The position numbers were made by a program, and so were the translations under genes. Positions 9,280 through 17,451 of a stretch of 64,000 nt of DNA are shown here, piece after piece (position 1 is the first letter of the stretch; the number at the start of each line of letters is the position of its first letter). The notes beneath the pieces were generated by a model. That model was not told the DNA's origin. It searched no databases and was given only the letters and a program-made list of their open reading frames with translations. The DNA lies in NCBI GenBank assembly GCA_040506195.1, contig JBEVXH010000002.1, positions 558,001 through 622,000 on the forward strand, read 5' to 3'. The stretch comes from Thiodiazotropha sp040506195 (GTDB lineage: Bacteria > Pseudomonadota > Gammaproteobacteria > Chromatiales > Chromatiaceae).

Positions 9280-9785
9280 GTCTCTGCCTCATCGGTTGGA
9301 TCTTCATTCTGCGCAGTCTTGGGAGACGCCCGCTCGTCGCTGACCTCTTCGCCTGCATCAGACCTATCCAATGCATGACTTTCGGTCAATTCATCCTCTT
9401 CAGCCTGTTGTTTCAGCGCCTCCTGCTCAAGCCTGTGCCGCAGATCCGCTGTCATCACATCCCCAAGCTTTTCAAAACTCGTGAAATCCTCTGCGTAATC
9501 ATCCAAGCCGTCGCAGACATTGAATGCCGCACTGTGAAAGAGCTTTCGCAATGCGACTTGGCGCAGCTGGTCGGATACCCTGGGGGAGAGAAAACCGCTG
9601 TAGTCGGAGTTTTCATCCAGGCTCTCCAATGGGGGCATATCCTCATCGCCGGGCGGTTGCTCCTCATCGACTGCCTCATGCTGTTCAACCAGAGGCTGAC
9701 GGGCAGCCTGTTTTTTCTCAGACCAGCGACTGTAGAAACCGGCATCCGGCTGAACTGTTGTATCCGGCGAATCCTCAGGCTTCAT
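9276..9785 (-). CDS. DUF3306 family protein
   Basis: Starting at the internal ATG at 9785, this acidic protein of about 169 residues opens with an FYSRWSEKK-type motif that is the hallmark of DUF3306. It is rich in Glu, Asp and Gln. The start overlaps the end of the DUF3305 gene by 11 bases. DUF3306 genes occur almost only with formate dehydrogenase clusters; no biochemical role is known to me. An accessory role in assembly is inferred from context. Confidence 0.8.
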   Translation of the reverse strand: MKPEDSPDTTVQPDAGFYSRWSEKKQAARQPLVEQHEAVDEEQPPGDEDMPPLESLDENSDYSGFLSPRVSDQLRQVALRKLFHSAAFNVCDGLDDYAEDFTSFEKLGDVMTADLRHRLEQEALKQQAEEDELTESHALDRSDAGEEVSDERASPKTAQNEDPTDEAET

Positions 9786-10302
9786 GATCGCCGCTCCTCC
9801 GAGCCGCCGATTTCCAGTCGGCACGCTTGCGCTTGGTGCGTTTTAGCGGAACGTAGTGGTCCAGTACAAAGGCCTCTGTCCAGCGATACAACTCGGCTGG
9901 CACCGGCACTGTATAGACAGTGTCGTCCCCCTCAAGGTAAGCATGGGCCTCGTCATAACTGAGGCTGACCAGGAAAGGCTCCGGCTTGCCCTGGTCATCC
10001 AGATTCGCCACCACATAGCAGCGCGGCTGGGGTGAGATCAGATTGTAATAGTAGCTTTCACACTCATCTTCATGCAGGCGCAGGGTGAATCCAGGATAGA
10101 GGTAACGACTGACCGGGCCCTCCTGGTGAATCAAGCTCGGATTCGCCATATTGGACTCCTCCTCACGGGCGGCAATAACGCCAACCGCCTCCCAGCTACT
10201 CTCAAGCCATCGAGAATCACTGGGTGATTGCTGCATGATCACAGAAACATTAAATTGCGAAGGGTTATCATCCCTTGGATGGTCGTTCACTGTTGCCGTC
10301 AT
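9775..10302 (-). CDS. DUF3305 family protein, first gene of the formate dehydrogenase operon
   Basis: The 175-residue protein has the DUF3305 pattern of Ser-Asp-Ser-Arg-Trp, W-E-A-V-G near the N-terminus and an E-x-Y-Y-Y-N-L segment in the middle. I chose ATG at 10302 because the longer in-frame start at 10353 would lie on the sigma-54-like promoter element at 10338-10352. An AGGG Shine-Dalgarno element lies upstream of 10302. It is the promoter-proximal gene of the leftward operon. Its function is unknown beyond association with formate dehydrogenase. Confidence 0.8.
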   Translation of the reverse strand: MTATVNDHPRDDNPSQFNVSVIMQQSPSDSRWLESSWEAVGVIAAREEESNMANPSLIHQEGPVSRYLYPGFTLRLHEDECESYYYNLISPQPRCYVVANLDDQGKPEPFLVSLSYDEAHAYLEGDDTVYTVPVPAELYRWTEAFVLDHYVPLKRTKRKRADWKSAARRSGDHEA

Positions 10303-10337
10303 GGTTAAAGACCCTGTTTTTATCCGATTCTGCTGTC

Positions 10338-10352
10338 GCAAGTTGCATACCA
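10338..10352 (-). promoter_or_regulatory. sigma-54-type promoter of the formate dehydrogenase operon
   Basis: On the minus strand the sequence TGGTATGCAACTTGC shows the GG-N10-GC spacing of -24/-12 elements, and the TTGC half is perfect. Transcription would begin near 10326, just upstream of the chosen DUF3305 start. Sigma-54 promoters need an enhancer-binding activator; a long palindrome sits about 110-140 bases upstream (10434-10469), and an NtrC-type regulator is encoded at 34112-35524. Confidence 0.6.
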
Positions 10353-10433
10353 AACCGGCAATAGCGCAGAAAAATCAAAAGGAATCGCGATGGGAAAAAA
10401 ATCCATAAAACGGATGAGGGGCAAAACAGGGCA

Positions 10434-10469
10434 AAATGTCCCGTTTGGTTTCACCGAAATGGGACATTT
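10434..10469. promoter_or_regulatory. 36-bp imperfect palindrome, candidate activator site
   Basis: The outer arms AAATGTCCC and GGGACATTT are perfect 9-bp inverted repeats 18 bp apart, and 14 of 18 positions match over the whole half-site. The site lies in the divergent region between the formate dehydrogenase operon and moaA, at the usual distance for an enhancer of a sigma-54 promoter. The binding protein is unknown. Candidates are the NtrC-type regulator (34112-35524) and the HTH regulator (12654-13568). Confidence 0.55.
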
Positions 10470-10727
10470 CATACCATTCTGATACACCCTTGTGGCATCA
10501 CACCGGTTAAAACATGCCCTGCACGATACGACTCTCGTTCAGCCCTATCCACAGCCCCACGGGCGCCCAGACCCCGCCAAACAAGGGATTTGCCATCGGA
10601 GTTCCGCTCAAAAGAGGAGTACTCCGGGTTTCAACCAGGACTACTTCCAGCCTCTACACGATCATGTCGGTTTCATTGGGTACGGTATTTGCTCATCAGA
10701 CAAGAGGCCCAACCAGAGAGACCGAGC

Positions 10728-11747
10728 GTGAACAGAGAGAGCCCCGAACATCAGACCCGATCATCCCTGGTCGACCGCTTTAATCGCCGCATCAACTATC
10801 TGCGGATCTCTGTCACCGACCGTTGCGACCTGCGCTGCATCTATTGCATGTCAGAAGATATGGATTTCGTACCCCGTTCTCAGCTGCTGACCCTGGAAGA
10901 ACTGTTTCGGGTCGGCAAATCCTTCGTGGAGATGGGGGTGAGAAAAATCCGCATCACCGGCGGTGAGCCCCTTACCAGGCGCGGTGTCATACAGCTGTTT
11001 GAGTCCCTCGGCCAGTTGGATGGACTGGACGATCTCACACTGACCACCAACGGCACCCTGCTTCATCGCTACGCAAAGACGCTGCAGCGTGCAGGCGTGA
11101 CGCGGGTCAATATCAGCCTCGATTCACTGCAGGAAGCGCGTTTCAGGAAAATAACCAGGACCGGTGACATTCGCCGTACCCTCGCCGGAATCGATGCCGC
11201 CCTCGAAGCAGGTTTTAAGCGGGTGAAGATCAACTCGGTTATCCTGAAAAACCGCAACCATGACGAAATCCCCGCATTGGTGGAATTCGTCGAAAAACGC
11301 GGCATGGATATCAGCTTTATCGAGGAGATGCCTCTGGGAGAGACCGGTGATCACGACCGGGCGGAACTCTACTACTCCAGCCAACAGGTACTGCAGGATC
11401 TGCAACCGCACTACGATCTGATAGCCACCACGGATACCACCGGCGGACCGGCGCGTTACTATCGTATCAACGACAGCAACACCCGGGTCGGCTTCATCTC
11501 GCCCCACAGCCACAACTTCTGTGATCACTGCAACCGGGTGCGCCTCACCGCCGAAGGGCGCCTGCTGCTCTGTCTCGGTCAGGAACACTCCATGGACCTG
11601 CGCCGGGTGGTGCGCGCCAATCCACTGGACGATGAACCGTTGCGCCAGACAATCATCGATGCCATGGAAATCAAGCCCAAGGGCCATGATTTCGATCTTA
11701 CGACAAAGCCGGTGCTGTTCCGCCATATGAATGTAACCGGTGGTTAG
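10728..11747 (+). CDS. moaA: GTP 3',8-cyclase MoaA (molybdopterin step 1)
   Basis: This radical-SAM enzyme converts GTP to the cyclic precursor chain of molybdopterin. The SAM cluster motif CDLRCIYC gives C33, C37 and C40. The C-terminal cluster contains FCDHCNRVR and a later Cys. The protein ends in the conserved Gly-Gly. GTG at 10728 gives a normal-length 339-residue protein beginning shortly before LVDRF...INYLRISVTDRC; the 46 extra upstream codons show no family similarity. It heads a rightward operon with fdhD, divergent from formate dehydrogenase. Confidence 0.93.
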   Translation: MNRESPEHQTRSSLVDRFNRRINYLRISVTDRCDLRCIYCMSEDMDFVPRSQLLTLEELFRVGKSFVEMGVRKIRITGGEPLTRRGVIQLFESLGQLDGLDDLTLTTNGTLLHRYAKTLQRAGVTRVNISLDSLQEARFRKITRTGDIRRTLAGIDAALEAGFKRVKINSVILKNRNHDEIPALVEFVEKRGMDISFIEEMPLGETGDHDRAELYYSSQQVLQDLQPHYDLIATTDTTGGPARYYRINDSNTRVGFISPHSHNFCDHCNRVRLTAEGRLLLCLGQEHSMDLRRVVRANPLDDEPLRQTIIDAMEIKPKGHDFDLTTKPVLFRHMNVTGG

Positions 11748-11756
11748 GTAGAGCCC

Positions 11757-12641
11757 ATGGATAGTCTCACTCAAGTAGAACGCCCCGTAATGACCGATGC
11801 GGGACTCAGTGCCGCGGTGGAGGCCGTTGCGGTCGATGAATATGGCGATATCAGAAACGGCCATGTTGCCGCCGAGCGCGCCCTGACACTCTATCTGGAC
11901 AAGCAGGAGCTGGTCACCTTGATGACCCTGGGCACCCGTCCCGAGATGCTGGTGCTGGGATGGCTGCGCAATCAAAGATTGATCCGGGATATCGAACAGA
12001 TCAAAGCGATCCAGGTCGATTGGGAGACCGACTCCGCAGCCATCACCACCTACCAGGGCGTGCCGGGCTTGAAAGAAAAGATGGCGCGTAAAACCGTGAC
12101 GACCGGTTGCGGCCAGGGGACAGTGTTTGGCGATCTGATGGATGACCTGGAGAAGATCGAATTGCCCCGCAGAAGTATCCGTCAATCCGAAATATACAGG
12201 CTTTTGCAGACCCTCAACGACTACAACCAAGTCTATCAACGGGCGGGAGCGGTACACGGCTGCGCCCTATGCAGCGAAGAGCGGATTCATCTCTTTATCG
12301 AAGATGTGGGCCGACACAATGCTGTCGACGCCATCGCCGGCCATATGTGGCTCGAGGAAACCGACGGCGGTGATAAGATCTTCTATACAACCGGCAGGCT
12401 CACCTCGGAGATGGTGATCAAGGTCGCGCAGATGGGGATTCCAATCCTGCTCTCCCGCTCTGGCATTACGCAAATGGGATTGGAATTGGCCAGAAAGGTC
12501 GGTGTTACCCTGATCGCCCGCGCCAAGGGCAGGCACTTCCTGGTCTACAATGGGGCGGAGCAACTCAGTTTCGATGCAGTGCCGGAGGTTAGACCGCAAA
12601 AGTCCGGGGCACGACATGCCGGTCAGATCAAGAGCCGATAA
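11757..12641 (+). CDS. fdhD: FdhD, sulfur carrier for formate dehydrogenase
   Basis: The 294-residue protein shows the FdhD signatures TTGCGQGT near residue 117, AGAVHGCALC near 160 and DVGRHNAVD near 180. FdhD moves sulfur from a cysteine desulfurase to the Mo/W cofactor, which formate dehydrogenase requires. It follows moaA by 9 bases. The tail after about residue 270 looks extended and low in similarity. Placement opposite the fdh operon supports a dedicated maturation role. Confidence 0.92.
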   Translation: MDSLTQVERPVMTDAGLSAAVEAVAVDEYGDIRNGHVAAERALTLYLDKQELVTLMTLGTRPEMLVLGWLRNQRLIRDIEQIKAIQVDWETDSAAITTYQGVPGLKEKMARKTVTTGCGQGTVFGDLMDDLEKIELPRRSIRQSEIYRLLQTLNDYNQVYQRAGAVHGCALCSEERIHLFIEDVGRHNAVDAIAGHMWLEETDGGDKIFYTTGRLTSEMVIKVAQMGIPILLSRSGITQMGLELARKVGVTLIARAKGRHFLVYNGAEQLSFDAVPEVRPQKSGARHAGQIKSR

Positions 12642-12653
12642 CGGAGGGAAGTT

Positions 12654-13568
12654 ATGGTAGCGGTGATGTCACAGGATCAACATGTCTTCATGAACGTCAA
12701 ACAGGTCGCGGAGTATCTTCACCTGAATGAGAAGAAGATCTACGCCCTGGTCAATGAAGAGCGTATTCCCGCCACCAAGATAACCGGCAAGTGGTTGTTT
12801 CCGAGAGAGCTGGTCGATCGTTGGATGCTCGACTCCGCCCATGGTGGATTGATGACCAACAGGCTGGTGATCGCCGGCAGCGACGACCCCCTGCTCTATC
12901 GGTTGATCATGACCTTTGCCGATGAGACCGGCTCCCATGCCCTGATCAGTTACTCCCCCACCGGTACCCGGCTGGGCCTGGAACTGCTGCAGGCCAATCG
13001 TATAGACGCCTGTGGTATCCATTGGGGGCCGAATCAGGAGAGCCATACGCGCCATCCGGCACTGCTGCGCCAATACCCGCAATTCCGCCAGTGGGTGCTG
13101 ATACGCCTGTTTCACCGCGAACAGGGACTGATGGTCAGCCGCCGGATCGAACAACGGAAACTGCAGCCGGAGAATCTCTTCGACCGCGAGTTCCGTTGGA
13201 CCATGCGTCAGAGCGGCGCCGGCGCTCAGCGTTTTCTGATGGAAGTACTCAGCGGTTACGGCACCAGCACGGAAAAGCTGAATTGTGTCGCCACCGCCCT
13301 TTCGGAACGTGAGGCCGCCGCCACTATCGCCATGAACCAGGCGGACGTAGCCCCGGGGGCACGTGCGGCAGCCAATGAATATGGATTGGCATTCATCCCA
13401 TTCGGCTGGGAATCCTTCGATCTGACACTACCCCGCAGCATCTGGTTTCGGCGTCTGTTTCAGGACCTCATAGCACGTCTGCGTTCAACCGAATGCAAGG
13501 CCATGGCAAAGCAGTTGACCGGCTATGACCTGCGCGAAGCGGGAGAACTGGTGTGGGGGGATGAATAG
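12654..13568 (+). CDS. excisionase-type HTH regulator with periplasmic-binding-like domain
   Basis: The 304-residue protein begins with a MerR/excisionase-family HTH (VKQVAEYLHLNEKKIYALV...GKWLFPRELVDRW, residues 15-60). A PBP-like ligand domain covers roughly residues 70-290 and contains the GSGYGT-type turn usual in such proteins. This architecture is common next to molybdopterin and formate dehydrogenase genes and is thought to sense an anion such as molybdate, tungstate or formate. A GGAGG-type site precedes ATG at 12654. It probably regulates one of the two divergent operons; the ligand is unknown. Confidence 0.8.
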   Translation: MVAVMSQDQHVFMNVKQVAEYLHLNEKKIYALVNEERIPATKITGKWLFPRELVDRWMLDSAHGGLMTNRLVIAGSDDPLLYRLIMTFADETGSHALISYSPTGTRLGLELLQANRIDACGIHWGPNQESHTRHPALLRQYPQFRQWVLIRLFHREQGLMVSRRIEQRKLQPENLFDREFRWTMRQSGAGAQRFLMEVLSGYGTSTEKLNCVATALSEREAAATIAMNQADVAPGARAAANEYGLAFIPFGWESFDLTLPRSIWFRRLFQDLIARLRSTECKAMAKQLTGYDLREAGELVWGDE

Positions 13569-13589
13569 ATAGCCTGTTAAACTAAAGCC

Positions 13590-14021
13590 ATGAAGACCGG
13601 CTATCTCACATTGGAAACTCACCCTGAGCATCTGGATTTGGTGCGTGTAATCGTCAAGGATGAACTGCCGAATACCCAGGAAGCCAGTTATGGCTCACAG
13701 ATCCGTTACATCGCTCGTTTCAACGATATCGATGCGGGCCAGATGCATCTGCACAACATGCTGCACAATAACCTGGTCGATCTGGACAACCACATCTATC
13801 GCATCGATCTGAACCGGGCGATCGCCGCCGTCGAAGCCGATGACCTGAACCATGCCCGGGTATGGATCGACCCGTCACTGGGCAAGAATGACAGATCCGC
13901 TATCGATACGCAGACAGCCAAATTCAAACTGCGCCATAAAAAATGGAACAGGTTTTGGCTCATCGTCGGGGCCGCCTTCGTCATCTATTTTTTTATCATG
14001 ACCATGTTCGGCCAGATCTAA
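13590..14021 (+). CDS. small membrane-anchored protein, unknown function
   Basis: The 143-residue protein has a soluble N-terminal part rich in His and Asp (including GQMHLHNMLHNN near residue 50) and one hydrophobic segment at about residues 122-140. It has no signal peptide, so the soluble part is likely cytoplasmic. It lies 21 bases after the HTH regulator and may be the last gene of that operon. I do not recognise a family. Confidence 0.7.
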   Translation: MKTGYLTLETHPEHLDLVRVIVKDELPNTQEASYGSQIRYIARFNDIDAGQMHLHNMLHNNLVDLDNHIYRIDLNRAIAAVEADDLNHARVWIDPSLGKNDRSAIDTQTAKFKLRHKKWNRFWLIVGAAFVIYFFIMTMFGQI

Positions 14022-14131
14022 ATGGTTCCCACTTCAATCTAAAGTAAGGTATGACAAACCACACCTCAGAGAAAAAGCAGACACGATTCTGAAATAAGAA
14101 TTCGCCGAAGAATTTGTGGATAGACTTCACT

Positions 14132-14169
14132 GATCCCGTCATTCCGGCGCAGGCCGGAACGACGGGATC
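14132..14169. repeat. inverted-repeat hairpin, dispersed palindrome type
   Basis: GATCCCGTC...GACGGGATC arms continue inward through TTCCGGC/GCCGGAA around a short loop, giving a stem of about 16 bp with one mismatch. This palindromic type occurs widely in proteobacterial intergenic regions. It lies between the convergent membrane-protein gene and pckG and could act as a bidirectional terminator, although no T-run follows. The rest of 14022-14286 holds no gene I can support. Confidence 0.7.
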
Positions 14170-14286
14170 GTAGGATATTAGACAGTCCGTTACTTAGGCA
14201 GCGTCCGGTAGCCAGAACTACTCTCAAAAAAGATACCTGATATTGATGAGGAATATGGTGTTTATGTGACCTGTACTCCACATTGC

Positions 14287-16146
14287 TCAATCAGAAGTAG
14301 CAGACAAATCCCAATACTTTGGGGAGTGATATAGCCGCGCCAGCTGAAGCTCCCGTTCAAGTTCCATTTCGCGGGGAAGGTGATCACCAAAACGGGTGAA
14401 CAACTCCTCCTGATCAATGGTTTCGTGGCGCGCCACTTCCCGATCGATGTTCATGATTTCAAAAAAATCGGCCTTGTCGAATTCCAACCCGTCCCAGTTG
14501 AGGGAACCATGGGATGGAACCCAGCCCAGGGGACTCTCGACGGCATGACCATAGCCGATGCAACGATCGACTATCCACTTGAGCACCCGCATGTTCTCGC
14601 TGAAGCCCGGCCAGATGAAACGGCCATGTTCATCCTTGCGGAACCAGTTCACCCGGAATATGGCGGGTGGTGTCGCAACGTTTTTACGTCCGATACGCAG
14701 CCAGTGTTTCAGGTAGTCCGCCATGTTGTAGCCACAGAACGGCAACATGGCCATGGGATCGCGCCGCATGGCAGCCTGACCGATGGAGGCGGCGGTCGCT
14801 TCCGAGCCCATGGTGGCGGCCATGTAGACACCATGCTCCCAGTTGTAGCTCTGAAAGACCAATGGAAAGTTGTGACTGACACGCCCGCCAAACAGAAAGG
14901 CGGTGATTGGAACACCGGCTGGATTCTCCCATTCCGGATCAATCGAAGGACAAGCGGCGGCGGGCGCGGTGAAACGTGCATTGGGATGAGCCGCCGGGCG
15001 ACCACAACCTATGTTCCAATCATCTCCGCGCCAGTCGATCATGTGCTCCGGCGGATCTTCCGTCAGCCCCTCCCACCATATATCACCATCATCCGTCAGG
15101 GCACAGTTGGTGAAGATACAGTTTTCACGCAATGCAGCAAGTGCATTGGGGTTGGATGTTTCATTGGTGCCCGGAGCAACGCCGAACAGTCCGTACTCCG
15201 GATTGATGGCGTAAAACTTACCGTCCTCAGGATTGGGTTTTATCCAGGCAATATCATCGCCTATCGTGGTGACCTTCCAGCCCTCAAATCCTTCCGGCGA
15301 CTTGAGCATTGCAAAATTGGTTTTTCCACAGGCGCTGGGGAAGGCAGCCGCCACGAAGAACTTCTTCTTCTCGGGTGTTTCCACACCCATGATCAACATA
15401 TGCTCGGCCAACCAGCCCTCATCCCGCCCCATCACCGAGGCGATACGCAGCGCAAAGCACTTCTTGCCCAACAGGGCATTGCCGCCGTAACCGCTTCCGA
15501 ACGACCAGATCTCCCGGGTCTCGGGAAAATGGGTGATGTACTTGTCCTCGATGTTGCCGGCGCAGGGCCAGGGAACATCCTCTTCCCCCGGTGTCAAGGG
15601 TGCGCCAACCGAGTGCACGCATGGCACGAATTCACCATCGTCACCCAGCACATCAAGCACTTTCTGTCCCATGCGGGTCATGATGCGCTGGTTCACCGCG
15701 ACATAAGCAGAGTCGGAGATTTCAATACCGATATGTGCGATGTGGGAGCCGAGCGGTCCCATACTGAATGGGATCACATACATGGTCCTGCCCCGCATGC
15801 AGCCTTTGAACAATCCATTCAGGATCGTTTTCATCTTCTTGGGATCCATCCAATTATTGGTCGGCCCGGCATCCTCTTCCCTTTTAGAACAGATATAGGT
15901 TCGTTCCTCAACGCGAGCCACATCGCTCGGATGGGATCGAGCCAGATAACTGTTGGGCCTCTTCTCCTGATTCAGGCGAATCAAGGTACCGCTTTCCACC
16001 ATCTCATCACACAAGCGGTCGTACTCTTCCTGGGAACCATCGCACCAGTAAATACGGTCCGGTTCACATAACCGAGCGATCTCATCAACCCAAGCCAAAA
16101 GCTTATGATTGCTTGTGCGAACGGCGCCGTCATGTTTCGTGGTCAT
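14287..16146 (-). CDS. pckG: phosphoenolpyruvate carboxykinase (GTP)
   Basis: The 619-residue protein interconverts oxaloacetate and PEP with GTP/GDP and is of the expected length. The nucleotide loop FPSACGKTN (F269 onward, with the reactive Cys273) and the GTP-enzyme segments GSGYGGNALLGKK and IGDDIAWI are clear. It belongs to central carbon metabolism, gluconeogenesis or anaplerosis. Its promoter region lies inside the first copy of a 494-bp direct repeat. Confidence 0.96.
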   Translation of the reverse strand: MTTKHDGAVRTSNHKLLAWVDEIARLCEPDRIYWCDGSQEEYDRLCDEMVESGTLIRLNQEKRPNSYLARSHPSDVARVEERTYICSKREEDAGPTNNWMDPKKMKTILNGLFKGCMRGRTMYVIPFSMGPLGSHIAHIGIEISDSAYVAVNQRIMTRMGQKVLDVLGDDGEFVPCVHSVGAPLTPGEEDVPWPCAGNIEDKYITHFPETREIWSFGSGYGGNALLGKKCFALRIASVMGRDEGWLAEHMLIMGVETPEKKKFFVAAAFPSACGKTNFAMLKSPEGFEGWKVTTIGDDIAWIKPNPEDGKFYAINPEYGLFGVAPGTNETSNPNALAALRENCIFTNCALTDDGDIWWEGLTEDPPEHMIDWRGDDWNIGCGRPAAHPNARFTAPAAACPSIDPEWENPAGVPITAFLFGGRVSHNFPLVFQSYNWEHGVYMAATMGSEATAASIGQAAMRRDPMAMLPFCGYNMADYLKHWLRIGRKNVATPPAIFRVNWFRKDEHGRFIWPGFSENMRVLKWIVDRCIGYGHAVESPLGWVPSHGSLNWDGLEFDKADFFEIMNIDREVARHETIDQEELFTRFGDHLPREMELERELQLARLYHSPKYWDLSATSD

Positions 16147-16174
16147 GATGAAAATCCACCTCTTAGGTTTTATT

Positions 16175-16668
16175 GTTTATAGCCCACACTCTACTCAGAC
16201 AATGGCATAAATCTGAATAGACCGAATAAAAACCGAAGTGTCAAGTATATGGGACTCGAACGGAATTCGCTATCCCAGCCTAAATTGGGATTCAGATAGC
16301 TCCGCATTAACTGGTTATGCGGGTCCATTCACGAGGTGACTGGCAGTACGTACCTTATTCAGCTCAACATTCCCAGCTGAGTAATTGAATCAGATCCAAA
16401 GGGATGGCTTCGCGCTTCATAGAGTCATCACGTCCCTTGCCATAGTCCATGCAAGAGGGGAAAACACCCAAATTGTTCCTGTCGTGAAGATCCCTGGTAG
16501 AGATCTAGCGCATCGACGCAGCCGACGCTTTTGCTTTTTTATATGCGTTCCGCAATATACCGACAACCTCAAAACCGAGTTTAATCCATAAACGAATTGC
16601 ACCTTCATTTGTGGAAACAACCAGATTGTATTGCATTGCACGAAAACCCAACTCCACCGCCACCTGCT
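16175..16668 (+). repeat. 494-bp direct repeat, copy 1
   Basis: This block matches 26664-27157 in the same orientation with no net insertion or deletion (constant offset 10489) and roughly 20 substitutions, about half of them in the last 65 bp. It carries the pckG promoter region at one end and the 3' part of a GNAT gene at the other. No transposase, short terminal inverted repeats or obvious target duplication was seen. Together with 16147-16174 it accounts for the gene-poor stretch upstream of pckG. Confidence 0.95.
16216..16244 (-). promoter_or_regulatory. probable sigma-70 promoter of pckG
   Basis: On the minus strand TTGACA (16244-16239) is followed after 17 bp by TCTATT (16221-16216), a perfect -35 and a 4/6 -10 element. 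This leaves a leader of about 60 bases before the pckG start at 16146. The element lies inside repeat copy 1 and is unchanged in copy 2 (26705-26733), where it points into the AlbA_2-like remnant. Confidence 0.5.
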
Positions 16669-16690
16669 GGGCAATCAAGCGCAGCGCCTT
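16505..16690 (-). pseudogene. C-terminal remnant of a GNAT acetyltransferase (copy 1)
   Basis: The minus strand has about 60 open codons ending at TAG 16505. They read as the end of a GNAT enzyme, with ELGFRAMQYNLVVSTNEGA and then LWIKLGFEVVG. The N-terminal two thirds are missing: the frame abuts the stop of the TfoX-C gene at 16692. It has no start of its own, so it is a fragment. Confidence 0.75.
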
Positions 16691-16691
16691 A

Positions 16692-16961
16692 TTAGCCGAT
16701 TTGTGCCTTTAGCTGTTGTTTCCTCTGTTCACCGATTTCACCCCAGTGCTCGTCAGTCAAAGCCCCTTCAAATGAATACAGGTAGTAACAGACCGGCAGC
16801 GTTTCGTCTGGATACCTCTCCTTGATCAAGCGATGTGCGCCAACAGCACCGACTCGCCTTAAATCGTCTTCGGAAAATATCCCAACCTCATTCAACCTAC
16901 CGGCAATTTTCTTGCCTATATTTTTTAGGTCTGCGAGGCTATTATTCTGAGACATAATCAT
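16692..16961 (-). CDS. TfoX C-terminal-domain protein
   Basis: From ATG at 16961 the gene gives an 89-residue protein made of a single TfoX/Sxy C-terminal-like helix-hairpin-helix domain (L-x-N-I-G-x-K-I...L-x-x-V-G-I-x-x...L-R-x-V-G-A). It overlaps the end of the VOC gene by 20 bases. Stand-alone TfoX-C proteins are frequent as integron cassette genes; their function is not known. Confidence 0.75.
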   Translation of the reverse strand: MIMSQNNSLADLKNIGKKIAGRLNEVGIFSEDDLRRVGAVGAHRLIKERYPDETLPVCYYLYSFEGALTDEHWGEIGEQRKQQLKAQIG

Positions 16962-17358
16962 CCTGATATTCTTCGGTCGGTTCAAAAGACTGAACAATGT
17001 CTAAATAAATCCCGTTCGGGTCTTGGATGCAGAAGTGACGTTGCCCCCAATCCTCGGACCGCAACTCAAGCACGATGTTGAGTGAATTAGATTTTGCTGC
17101 TGTGAAAGCGGTATCTGCGTCTTCCACTTCCAAGCTGAATATAACGCCTTCACCAATGTATGGCTTTTGAAATATTGGGGGTTGGGTAGGTTGATCTGGC
17201 AGCAGAAAACCCACCTGAACGCCCGACTTTGAAACCAAATGAATGTACCAATCACCCGAAAAGACAACATCAAAGCCAAGGTTCTCTGTATAGAAAGATT
17301 TCGCTGCATCGAGGTTCTTAACCGTAAATACAGGAAATGAGCTTTTTGGTTCGATCAT
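16942..17358 (-). CDS. VOC (glyoxalase/bleomycin-resistance) family protein
   Basis: The 138-residue protein has the two beta-alpha-beta-beta-beta halves of the vicinal-oxygen-chelate fold: FPVFTVKNLDAAKSFYTENLGF at the start and IYLDIVQ near the end. The glyoxalase metal ligands are not clearly all present. Substrate unknown; relatives include resistance proteins. It starts 26 bases beyond an attC-like site and is probably a cassette gene. Confidence 0.8.
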   Translation of the reverse strand: MIEPKSSFPVFTVKNLDAAKSFYTENLGFDVVFSGDWYIHLVSKSGVQVGFLLPDQPTQPPIFQKPYIGEGVIFSLEVEDADTAFTAAKSNSLNIVLELRSEDWGQRHFCIQDPNGIYLDIVQSFEPTEEYQDDYVSE

Positions 17359-17384
17359 GTGTGACTCCTCTCTTGTCGGCTTGT

Positions 17385-17451
17385 ACCCAACTCAGCGGCC
17401 GCTGAAAGTGCGCGGTGCCTGAAGCGGTCCATCTGCATGCGTTTGTTAGGC
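17385..17451 (-). repeat. integron attC-like recombination site
   Basis: Read on the minus strand, the 67-bp element begins GCCTAAC (fits RYYYAAC) and ends GTTGGGT (fits GTTRRRY). Inner arms CAGATGGACCGCT and CAGCGGCCGCTG can pair with bulged bases, as in attC hairpins. The TAA stop of the upstream GNAT gene lies within GCCTAAC, the classical cassette arrangement. No integrase gene is present in the window. Confidence 0.7.

Noticed and set aside
10590..10727. Longer moaA start 46 codons upstream
   Set aside because: The added residues have no MoaA similarity, and GTG at 10728 gives the normal length.
14380..16071. 563-codon plus-strand ORF opposite pckG
   Set aside because: Antisense shadow of pckG; no motif or ribosome site of its own.
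16245..16270. tRNA T-arm-like GTTCGAGTCCC (minus strand) inside both repeat copies, as at an attachment site in a tRNA gene
   Set aside because: The flanking bases do not form the five-pair T stem, and no acceptor, D or anticodon arm could be found.
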